NCBI RefSeq assembly: GCF_005938645.2
Contig: NZ_CP042171.1
Coordinates: 5,022,001-5,086,000 of the forward strand
Origin: Pedobacter sp. KBS0701
Lineage (GTDB): Bacteria; Bacteroidota; Bacteroidia; Sphingobacteriales; Sphingobacteriaceae
DNA length: 64,000 bases
Direction: 5' to 3'
Shown here piece by piece: positions 8,842 through 15,367 of this stretch. Positions within the stretch are counted from its first letter, which is position 1; each line of letters begins with the position of its first letter. The notes beneath the pieces are model-generated. The model saw only the letters and a list, made by a program, of their open reading frames with translations. It had not been told where the DNA came from and did no database searches. The position numbers were made by a program, and so were the translations under genes.

Positions 8842-8916
8842 GTTTCCCGCAGATGCCGCAGAGCACGCAGATAAAGCATTTAAATCTGCGCTGATCTTCT
8901 TAAATCTGCGGGAAAC
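8842..8916. repeat. Inverted repeat downstream of the GxxExxY gene
   Basis: GTTTCCCGCAGAT at 8842-8854 is the perfect reverse complement of ATCTGCGGGAAAC at 8904-8916. The interior carries further CTGCG/CGCAG words (GCCGCAGAGCACGCAGAT). The unit ends 2 bases from the stop codon of the GxxExxY gene and could form a terminator-like hairpin between the convergent genes. Its right arm is also part of a direct repeat copied at 9405. Confidence 0.75.
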
Positions 8917-8918
8917 AT

Positions 8919-9299
8919 TCAAAAAAGACCATTCACTTTTCTCCATATCGACTGAGATATATCTGATGAATTAAAATTAACAAGCAATCCAAGTCGTAAG
9001 CCAGAAAGTTTCAGATAAGTAAGTACCTGCTTATGGTGAACTGGCGCAAGTGTTTCTACTGATTTTACTTCGATAATGACCAGATCGTTTATTAATAAAT
9101 CTATCCGATAGCCGGCATCAAGTGTTATACCTTCAAAAACAACCGGTAATTTTACCTGTTGCTTAACATCTAAGCCATTTTCGGTTAAAACATAAGTCAG
9201 TACCGTTTCATAAACAGATTCTAATAAACCGGGGCCTAATGCATTGTAAACTGTAAATATTGCACCTCTTATTTGATAGGAGATCTCATTTTCATCCAT
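8919..9299 (-). CDS. GxxExxY protein (PDDEXK-like small nuclease-fold family)
   Basis: A 126-residue protein with the signature GPGLLESVY, where Gly24, Glu27 and Tyr30 define GxxExxY. It also has a PDDEXK-like core with Asp66 (GYRIDLLI) and Glu76-Val-Lys78 (IIEVKS). The family is widespread and of unknown function; the fold suggests nucleic-acid cleavage, but activity is not demonstrated by sequence. The gene is bracketed by near-identical direct repeats (8883-8917 and 9405-9439), and the neighbours on both sides are unrelated and on the opposite strand. This supports a self-contained, possibly mobile unit. Confidence 0.85.
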   Translation of the reverse strand: MDENEISYQIRGAIFTVYNALGPGLLESVYETVLTYVLTENGLDVKQQVKLPVVFEGITLDAGYRIDLLINDLVIIEVKSVETLAPVHHKQVLTYLKLSGLRLGLLVNFNSSDISQSIWRKVNGLF

Positions 9300-9404
9300 A
9301 GTATAAAAATTTAATGGGTATTCTTAAATGAGGATGATTAACTAAAAATATTATAATCTCTGTAATTATCAAAATTATAAATTCAGTTTAAGAAAAAGAG
9401 AGCA

Positions 9405-9439
9405 ACTCTGCGTTTATCTTCTTAAGTCTGCGGGAGAAA
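9405..9439. repeat. Direct repeat upstream of the GxxExxY gene
   Basis: The core words TCTGCG, ATCTTCTTAA and TCTGCGGGA occur in the same order, spacing and orientation as at 8883-8917. About 30 of 35 positions match by eye. Confidence 0.75.
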
Positions 9440-9497
9440 AACCTGATAAACCTAAACCCTTTTCCAATTCCTTTGTTAATTATTAAACACCCAAATC

Positions 9498-10049
9498 ATG
9501 GACAAAGAAAAACTGATACAAGAAGCTTACTTAGTTGCACATAAAATAGAGGAAAACGGCAATTTCCCTAACAATCCCAAATTACCGTTAATGATTTACA
9601 AAGGTACGTTCAGGTTACATCCTGATGATACTGAAGAAGTGATCAAAAAAGTTTTCGCGCAGAATGGGTACACCAATGCCTGGGTAGATGGCATTTTTGA
9701 CTATCACCATTACCATAGCAATACACACGAGGTAATGGGCGTATTTTGCGGCAAGGCCGATGTACAATTTGGAGGTGATCATGGCGTTTGTATAGAGCTG
9801 GATAAAGGTGACGTCATTATCATCCCTGCAGGTGTAGCACATAAAAAACTGAACTCAAGCGACGACTTCACTGTTGTTGGCGCATATCCAAATGGTTCAG
9901 ATTACGATATGAAATATGGGAAAGCTGAAGAGCGACCTGAAGCAGATGAAACCATTGCCAACGTGAAAAATCCAGACAACGACCCTGTTTATGGAAGTAA
10001 AGGTCACTTATTTGAATGCTGGTACAATCAAAATTGCGAAAATGTGTAA
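9498..10049 (+). CDS. YjlB-type cupin protein
   Basis: A 183-residue cytoplasmic single-domain cupin resembling Bacillus YjlB. The cupin metal-site motifs are visible: the histidine-rich first motif around FDYHHYHSNTHEVMGV (about 71-86) and the second motif GDVIIIPAGVAHK (about 110-122). No enzymatic role is established for this subfamily, and it may bind a metal and a small ligand. The C-terminal part (SDYDMKYG to ECWYNQN) is also typical of the subfamily. It is preceded by the GxxExxY cassette, so its promoter region may have been altered by that insertion. Confidence 0.82.
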   Translation: MDKEKLIQEAYLVAHKIEENGNFPNNPKLPLMIYKGTFRLHPDDTEEVIKKVFAQNGYTNAWVDGIFDYHHYHSNTHEVMGVFCGKADVQFGGDHGVCIELDKGDVIIIPAGVAHKKLNSSDDFTVVGAYPNGSDYDMKYGKAEERPEADETIANVKNPDNDPVYGSKGHLFECWYNQNCENV

Positions 10050-10117
10050 AACTCTTTCGTTTTAACCGTCTAAAATTCTTTAATTTTCGGGTTTTAAATA
10101 TACTACCCTTATTATAA

Positions 10118-11350
10118 ATGAATTTTCGATATATATGTTCAGCATTAGCCCTCTCTGTAACTTTATTAACTGCTTGTTCAAGCAAAAAATCTGAAGAGAA
10201 AAAGGCTGCTGAAAAAAAAATCCGCACCAAAGATGACGATAAAGCGGATAGCCTTTTATTGGTTTATAACCCACAAAAAGGCGACAAATGGATTGCCAAT
10301 TTTGTAGATAATCTACACAAAAAATATGGTTTTAACGGAAATATGCTGGTGGCAAAAGACGGAAAAATCCTTTACGAAAAAGCGATCGGTTGGGCCGATT
10401 ACCTCCACCGGGATAGTTTGACGATCAACTCAGAGTTTGAATTGGCATCCATTACCAAAACATTTACCGGTACGGCGATTATGCAATTGGTAGAGGCCGG
10501 AAAACTTTCGTTAAACGATAACGTAAAAAAGTTCTATCCTAATTTTCCTTACGAAGGCATTACTGTAAAACTATTGCTTTCTCACCGAAGCGGGATGATG
10601 AACTACGTTTACTTTATCGATGATATATGGCGCAAGGAAAAACGCAATATGAAAAAAGGGGTAACCAATCAGGAAGTAATGAATGTTATTGCCGAGCGAA
10701 AACCTAATCCATACACCAAACCAGATAACCGTTTTCATTACAACAACTCAAACTTTATGGTGTTGGGTGCCATTATAGAAAAGGTAACCGGACAGCGCTA
10801 TTCGCAGTACATGATGGAACATGTGTTTAAACCGGCCGGATTAAAACATACACACGTATATAGCACAACCGAGTATGAAAAAATTCCGGTTGATGTAGTT
10901 GGGCACGACCGCAATAGTTTTAGATACTCTGTTGCACAGAACTTTCTGGATGGGCCAGTTGGAGATAAAGGCATTTATAGTACGGTACACGATTTGGTGC
11001 TGTTTGATAAATATTTGAAAAATGGAAGATTATTAAGTAAAAAGAGCCTCGATTCTGCCTATACCGGACACAATAAGCCCATAAATGGCCACTTCAACTA
11101 TGGTTATGGCTGGAGAATGTTTGATGGCGAAAAAATGGACAAAGTAGTGTACCATACGGGTTGGTGGCATGGTTTCCGCCATATTTATGTAAGAGATCTA
11201 AACAAAAATATTGTTATTGTGTTTTTAGGCAACCTGACCAACGGAAGTTTAATGCATCTCGATGATCTGTATAAACACTTCGACATGCCAATTATCCGTA
11301 AGGGGGCATACCATGGCAACGGCAGTTTGCCAGGTTCAGACGAAGATTAA
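10118..11350 (+). CDS. Serine hydrolase of the beta-lactamase/penicillin-binding class C superfamily, lipoprotein
   Basis: A 410-residue protein with a lipoprotein signal ending LLTAC (Cys20), followed by a Lys/Glu-rich linker (about 21-42) and an AmpC-like domain. The catalytic Ser111-x-x-Lys114 is in LASITKTF, the second motif is Tyr-x-Asn in HYNNSNF, and the third-motif region is YHTGWWHG. Such proteins include esterases, D-aminopeptidases and peptidoglycan hydrolases; resistance to beta-lactams should not be assumed. The next gene begins 4 bases after the stop, indicating an operon with the membrane protein at 11355. Confidence 0.88.
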   Translation: MNFRYICSALALSVTLLTACSSKKSEEKKAAEKKIRTKDDDKADSLLLVYNPQKGDKWIANFVDNLHKKYGFNGNMLVAKDGKILYEKAIGWADYLHRDSLTINSEFELASITKTFTGTAIMQLVEAGKLSLNDNVKKFYPNFPYEGITVKLLLSHRSGMMNYVYFIDDIWRKEKRNMKKGVTNQEVMNVIAERKPNPYTKPDNRFHYNNSNFMVLGAIIEKVTGQRYSQYMMEHVFKPAGLKHTHVYSTTEYEKIPVDVVGHDRNSFRYSVAQNFLDGPVGDKGIYSTVHDLVLFDKYLKNGRLLSKKSLDSAYTGHNKPINGHFNYGYGWRMFDGEKMDKVVYHTGWWHGFRHIYVRDLNKNIVIVFLGNLTNGSLMHLDDLYKHFDMPIIRKGAYHGNGSLPGSDED

Positions 11351-11354
11351 ATTT

Positions 11355-12338
11355 ATGGCAAAAACAAAATGGATTATCGGACCGGGTACATTAACCATCT
11401 ATCCTAAAAGAAATTTAAGGATAGTAGGGCTTATATTTTTTGTATTGATTGCGGCATTTATTTTCTATTTATCAAGATCAGTACAAGGTTATTCTGCTGG
11501 CCTCACTTTTGGGTATTATGGCTGCCTGTTATTAATTCCGTTATTGCTGATTTTTATTGCTGAAACAAAAGTAATTTTTGATGGGAACAGCAGGATTTTA
11601 TACAAAAAAATTGCGTTTTTACCAATTGGATCAATCCCTTTTGATGATATCGCTTCAGTAGAACCTTACGAAGTACTGGGAAGCGGCTTTAATTATAAAC
11701 TGTTCAAAAAAAGCAACAGGCATGGCAGAGGCTTACTTGTTTCTTCTGGTTATAGTAAAACCACCAATGCTAACCTGATCGCTTTTCAGCAGGAGGTATT
11801 ACCAAAGATTGATGAGCTTGTGTTCGCTAATGCCCCGTTAGTTCCTAAACAGACCATTTACGATTTTAAATTCTTCAGAGAAGAAGGTGGTATTTACCTG
11901 TTGCGGGATAATAAGATAGGAAGCTTTATTTTTGGGTTGATTTTTATCGGTGCTACCGTTGCCATATTATTTAGCCCCGATTTTTTGGCAAACGAAGGAT
12001 CAATTCAGAAAATACTCCTCACCTATTTCCCGGCGGCGATAGGCTTGGCGCTTCTTTTTGCAGCAACCTCCAATATCCGTTTTGATAAAAGCCAAAGAAA
12101 GATTATCCGTTCTACTTTTGCCGGCCGGTTTAAAAAAGAATATCCTTTTGATGATCTAATCCGTTTTCAGGTGATCCGTAAAACAACCAATCTTATTTAT
12201 TCGGGTACCGAAGTCAGGGCAGAAATTTTATTGCCTGCCAAAAACAAAACAATCACCTTAAACCTTAAAAGCTTTATAGGCACTAAAAAGATTGAGCGCT
12301 TTCTTGATGAAGCCAATACGATTTTAGGCCGGATTTAG
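11355..12338 (+). CDS. Membrane protein of unknown function with four helices
   Basis: A 327-residue protein starting MAKTKWIIGPG. The ATG at 11355 is chosen because upstream in-frame Met codons lie inside the preceding gene. Two hairpins of membrane helices are visible (about 19-41 with 50-70, and about 190-210 with 225-243). Each is followed by a soluble segment that looks like a repeat of the other (FDGNSRILYKKIAFLPIGSI versus FDKSQRKIIRSTFAGRFKKE), suggesting an internal duplication of a PH-like unit. I recognise no named family. Tight coupling to the serine hydrolase suggests a linked envelope role, which is inference. Confidence 0.7.
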   Translation: MAKTKWIIGPGTLTIYPKRNLRIVGLIFFVLIAAFIFYLSRSVQGYSAGLTFGYYGCLLLIPLLLIFIAETKVIFDGNSRILYKKIAFLPIGSIPFDDIASVEPYEVLGSGFNYKLFKKSNRHGRGLLVSSGYSKTTNANLIAFQQEVLPKIDELVFANAPLVPKQTIYDFKFFREEGGIYLLRDNKIGSFIFGLIFIGATVAILFSPDFLANEGSIQKILLTYFPAAIGLALLFAATSNIRFDKSQRKIIRSTFAGRFKKEYPFDDLIRFQVIRKTTNLIYSGTEVRAEILLPAKNKTITLNLKSFIGTKKIERFLDEANTILGRI

Positions 12339-12360
12339 TTCATTATAAAACAACACGATT

Positions 12361-12666
12361 ATGTTCGATAAATTATTTGCGGCTCAACAAAAAGCCGAAG
12401 AAATTAAAAAACGTCTGGATACGATCTCGGTATTTGGCGAAGTTGAAAATGGTGCAATAAAAATCACCGCTACTGCCAACAAATCCATCACCGGAATCTC
12501 CATTAATGAGGAGTTTTTGAAAAATGCCGATAAAGAAGAATTGGAAGAACTTTTGTTAACTGCGATTAACAAAGCAATGGCAAGCGCCGAGCAAGTAAGT
12601 GCCGCAGAAATGCAGGCATCAGCACAAGATATGCTAGGTGGATTAGGTGGCATGTTTGGCCAATAA
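12361..12666 (+). CDS. YbaB/EbfC nucleoid-associated protein
   Basis: A 101-residue member of the YbaB/EbfC DNA-binding family, the usual length. The pattern is an N-terminal helix (FDKLFAAQQKAEEIKKRL), a beta-hairpin (GEVENGAIKITATANKSI), a C-terminal helix, and a Gly/Met-rich tail ending GGLGGMFGQ. These proteins form dimers that bind DNA with little sequence preference. In many bacteria the gene is near recR and dnaX; here it follows the membrane-protein gene by 22 bases, and no recR is present. Confidence 0.9.
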   Translation: MFDKLFAAQQKAEEIKKRLDTISVFGEVENGAIKITATANKSITGISINEEFLKNADKEELEELLLTAINKAMASAEQVSAAEMQASAQDMLGGLGGMFGQ

Positions 12667-12717
12667 TATCGTTAGATCAATCTTGATACTTAAATCTCCA
12701 TACTTGATACTAGAACT

Positions 12718-13395
12718 ATGAAATACACCTATTATGGCCAATCTTGTTTCCTACTTGAAGCTGCTGGCAAAAAATTATTATTCGATCCATTTATATCACA
12801 CAATCCATTAGCTAAAAATGTAGATATCAAGGCGATTGAAGCTGATTATATTTTAGTGAGCCATGGTCATGGCGATCATGTTGCCGACCTGGTTGAATTG
12901 GCTAAACAAACCCAGGCTACAGTTATTGCCATGCCGGAGATTACCGATTGGGCTTCGAAGCAGGGCGTAGAAAAAGTACACGGAATGAATTTCGGCAAAT
13001 TTACTTTCGATTGGGGAGCGGTGCGTATGGTACCTGCAACACATTCTTCTGGCTTGCCTGATGGAAGTTATGGTGGTAATCCTGCAGGTTTTGTGTTAGA
13101 AGTTGATGGCAAACAGATTTACTTTGCTGGTGATACCGGCTTAACCATTGAAATGAAGCTGTTGGCTGATATTTACAACCTGGATTACGCCATTTTACCG
13201 ATTGGTGGAAATTATACCATGGATGTGGATGATGCTTTAATTGCGACAAAATACTTTGATTGCGATAAAGTGATCGGCGTTCATTACAACACCTTCCCGG
13301 TAATTGAAATTGATACCAAAACCGCTGTTGATAAATTTGAACGTGAGAAGAAAACCTTGTTGTTGCCGGCAATCGGTGAAACGATAAGTTTATAG
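12718..13395 (+). CDS. UPF0173 metal-dependent hydrolase (metallo-beta-lactamase fold)
   Basis: A 225-residue hydrolase of the UPF0173/YtkL group. The zinc motif HxHxDH is seen as SHGHGDHVADL (His49, His51, Asp53, His54). Further ligands are likely the His in ATHSSGLPDG, the Asp in YFAGDTGLT and the His in GVHYNTFP. The substrate is unknown. It is co-directional with ybaB 52 bases upstream. The IS110 element follows, so the 3' end of any longer operon would be interrupted here. Confidence 0.9.
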   Translation: MKYTYYGQSCFLLEAAGKKLLFDPFISHNPLAKNVDIKAIEADYILVSHGHGDHVADLVELAKQTQATVIAMPEITDWASKQGVEKVHGMNFGKFTFDWGAVRMVPATHSSGLPDGSYGGNPAGFVLEVDGKQIYFAGDTGLTIEMKLLADIYNLDYAILPIGGNYTMDVDDALIATKYFDCDKVIGVHYNTFPVIEIDTKTAVDKFEREKKTLLLPAIGETISL

Positions 13396-13478
13396 CTTCG
13401 GCAAACCGTCCTTTAGATTTGTTTTGATATTTTATTTAAAGATACCAAGTACTTACTTTGCTTAAATTATAAATCAGA

Positions 13479-13633
13479 TTACCTAAAACGGTAGCGGCAC
13501 ATTAAAATTCGTCAAGGTTTTTATGCCTATGAAATGATTCAATCCGTTACCGTTTTTTCCCTTAGTGACCAGATAACAATTAGGGTAATACCCATTATTA
13601 AGGACTAGGATCGATGGGGTAAAACTTAGGTAA
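13479..13633 (+). ncRNA. Putative IS110 bridge RNA in the element's left end
   Basis: IS110-family elements of this layout encode a bridge RNA upstream of the transposase, with one internal loop matching the donor and one matching the target. Seen: a long stem of AAAACGGTA (13485-13493) with TACCGTTTT (13548-13556), extended by CGG/CCG; a second hairpin of TACCCAT (13589-13595) with ATGGGGTA (13614-13621); and a closing match TTACCTAA (13479-13486) with TTAGGTAA (13626-13633). The first two alternate with the third at shared bases. The role is inferred from the family, and the loops were not matched to donor or target sequence. Confidence 0.5.
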
Positions 13634-13659
13634 CCATTACAAACATAAAAAATAGCAGG

Positions 13660-14682
13660 ATGATTGCCACTACAAAATTTTTTATCGGTATTGATATTTC
13701 CAAACCGCACTTCGATGTTGCATTAATGGCCGTTGTGAACCATGTAAAACAGGAAATAGCCACCGCACGGTTTGATAACACCGCTCCAGGTATAAAGCTA
13801 TTTGAGAAGTGGTTGAAATCTCAGAAAACCACATTCAATGGGGACTCCCTGGTTGTCATGGAAAATACGGGGATCTATCATCGTTTAATATGGACTTTCT
13901 GCAGCAACAGAAATCTGCCCATCCATATTGGCAATGCCGCCCATATCAAATGGAGTTTTGGGATAGCAAGGGGCAAAAATGATAAAATAGACAGTATCCG
14001 TTTATGCAACTATGCCTTTAAGGAAGCGGATGACCTAAAGGCTACAGCTGCCCTGGATCCCGAACTGATGCTCCTGAAAGATCTGATATCAGCGAGGACA
14101 AAGCTGCTCAAACAAAGGTCCGGCATTAGCGTTTCGGTAAAAGAACTTGGCAATGTCAATGGTAAAGAACATCAGAAACTGATTGAAAAAGCACTTAAAA
14201 ATGCAATTGAGGGTATCGCAAAGTCAATCAGGAACCTCGAAGATCAGATCAAAAAAATTATCACAGGAAACCAGGGTTTCAAGCAGAACTACAAACTATT
14301 GCTCAGTATCCCTGGGATAGGACATGTTACCGCAGTATACCTGATTGGCTGCACTGGAAATTTTGCAGGGCGCCCCAGCGGAAAAGAACTGGCCTGTTAT
14401 GCAGGGGTTGTACCATTTGAACACAGCAGTGGTATAAGTATCAAAGGTAAAACAAGAGTACACCGGATGGCCAATAAAGAGCTTAAAAGATTGCTGCATA
14501 TGTGTGCATTATCTTTGATTCAACATAATCAGGAATTCAAAACATATTACAATAGAAAAAAGGATGAAGGGAAGCACAGCATGAGCATAATTAATGCCGT
14601 TAGAAACAAGATAGCATTAAGAGTTGCTGCTGTTATAAAAAATCAAGCCAGCTATAAAAATAACTATAAAATAGCTGCTTAA
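13660..14682 (+). CDS. IS110-family transposase (recombinase)
   Basis: A 340-residue recombinase. The N-terminal RuvC-like DEDD domain shows Asp12 (FIGIDISK), Glu68 (VVMENTGIYH), Asp108 and Asp111 (KNDKIDS). The C-terminal Tnp_20 domain shows LLSIPGIGHVTA followed by CYAGVVPFEHSSG, with the likely catalytic Ser256/Ser257. A helical segment lies between the two domains. The length is within the family range and no frameshift is visible, so the gene is probably functional. It would act with the bridge RNA encoded upstream to choose donor and target sites. Confidence 0.93.
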   Translation: MIATTKFFIGIDISKPHFDVALMAVVNHVKQEIATARFDNTAPGIKLFEKWLKSQKTTFNGDSLVVMENTGIYHRLIWTFCSNRNLPIHIGNAAHIKWSFGIARGKNDKIDSIRLCNYAFKEADDLKATAALDPELMLLKDLISARTKLLKQRSGISVSVKELGNVNGKEHQKLIEKALKNAIEGIAKSIRNLEDQIKKIITGNQGFKQNYKLLLSIPGIGHVTAVYLIGCTGNFAGRPSGKELACYAGVVPFEHSSGISIKGKTRVHRMANKELKRLLHMCALSLIQHNQEFKTYYNRKKDEGKHSMSIINAVRNKIALRVAAVIKNQASYKNNYKIAA

Positions 14683-14702
14683 AATTTGTTTTTATCATAA
14701 CA

Positions 14703-14789
14703 ATCATTTCGACTGAAGTGCAACGGAATGGAGCGATCTATCTCGAGGTAGATCGCTCCGCTACACTGCGTTCCGGTCGAGATGACGAT
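14703..14789. repeat. Intergenic palindromic repeat (REP-like), copy 2, intact
   Basis: This is a nearly complete imperfect palindrome. ATCATTTCGACTGAAGTGC opens the left arm and GGTCGAGATGACGAT closes the right, with GGAGCGATCTA and TAGATCGCTCC flanking the tip. It adjoins the right end of the IS110 element. Confidence 0.8.
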
Positions 14790-14837
14790 TTTTTTTAAAG
14801 AGTGCGTACTTAAGGAGTAATCTATCTGGCCTAAAAA

Positions 14838-14872
14838 CAAAAAAGGGCCTCCGATTTTCATTGGAGACCCTT
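14838..14872 (-). terminator. Terminator of the DGTPDMR-repeat protein gene
   Basis: AGGGTCTCC and GGAGGCCCT pair (9 bp with one wobble), followed on the minus strand by a T run. The hairpin starts 19 bases after the stop at 14891. Confidence 0.8.
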
Positions 14873-14890
14873 CAAATTATAAACCTGAAC

Positions 14891-15220
14891 CTAATTCTTT
14901 TTAGCAGCAGTTTTATTTGCTTTGTAACGCATATCTGCTGTACCATCTTTTTTAGTCGGACCAGCAACTTTGGTTACTGCTTTTGCTTTATTTTCTTTAA
15001 AACGCATATCCGGCGTACCATCTGCTTTTACTTTAGCAGCTGTAGTAGTTGTTTTAGTTTCTACTTTTTTAGCCTCTTGTTTTACGCCTGCTTTAACAGG
15101 TGCTGTTGTTGTTTTTACTTCTTTTTTGGCAACAGTTTTAGCTTTAGTAGCTGGTGCTTGAGCAAATGCGGTTGTTAAACCAAATGCTGCGATTGCGATT
15201 AAACTCAATAACTTTTTCAT
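14891..15220 (-). CDS. Secreted basic protein with two DGTxDMRxKxNK repeats
   Basis: A 109-residue protein with a clear signal peptide (MKKLLSLIAIAAFGLTTAFA, cleavage near 20). The start at 15220 is chosen for this reason over a longer frame. A low-complexity Lys/Thr/Ala region (about 21-64) is followed by two copies of a motif: KADGTPDMRFKENK at 65-78 and KKDGTADMRYKANK at 90-103. From memory this motif resembles the PBCV-type basic adaptor domain of chlorella viruses, which also occurs in small bacterial secreted proteins; I could not check this. Function is unknown. The strong net positive charge suggests binding to an anionic surface polymer. Confidence 0.7.
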   Translation of the reverse strand: MKKLLSLIAIAAFGLTTAFAQAPATKAKTVAKKEVKTTTAPVKAGVKQEAKKVETKTTTTAAKVKADGTPDMRFKENKAKAVTKVAGPTKKDGTADMRYKANKTAAKKN

Positions 15221-15367
15221 AATTCTTGATTTTTTAGTTGTCATGAAGCTTCTTCGTTTCACTCCGAGGTTTCATGTTTTTTCGATTTTTGTTTTACTCG
15301 TTATTTGTTGATATAAAATTGATCAATCGGAATGAAGTTTTAATGAAGATAACGAATATTTTTATTT

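Larger units (their letters stand above)
13417..14693 (+). mobile_element. IS110-family insertion sequence, approximate limits
   Basis: The element comprises a structured non-coding left part of about 240 bases, a DEDD transposase gene and a very short right end, the layout of the IS110 group rather than IS1111. Limits are uncertain because the family lacks long terminal inverted repeats and target duplications. A 9-bp direct repeat ATTTGTTTT at 13417-13425 and 14684-14692 would give an element of about 1.27 kb, a normal size. Ten bases to its right begins a complete intergenic palindrome (14703-14789). Confidence 0.6.

Noticed and set aside
9300..9497. A CRISPR array formed by the TCTGCGGGA repeats
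   Set aside because: Only two copies are present, about 520 bases apart, with a protein gene rather than short spacers between.
13483..13710. Minus-strand reading frame over the IS110 left end
   Set aside because: It overlaps the putative bridge RNA structure and the transposase start, with no family match.
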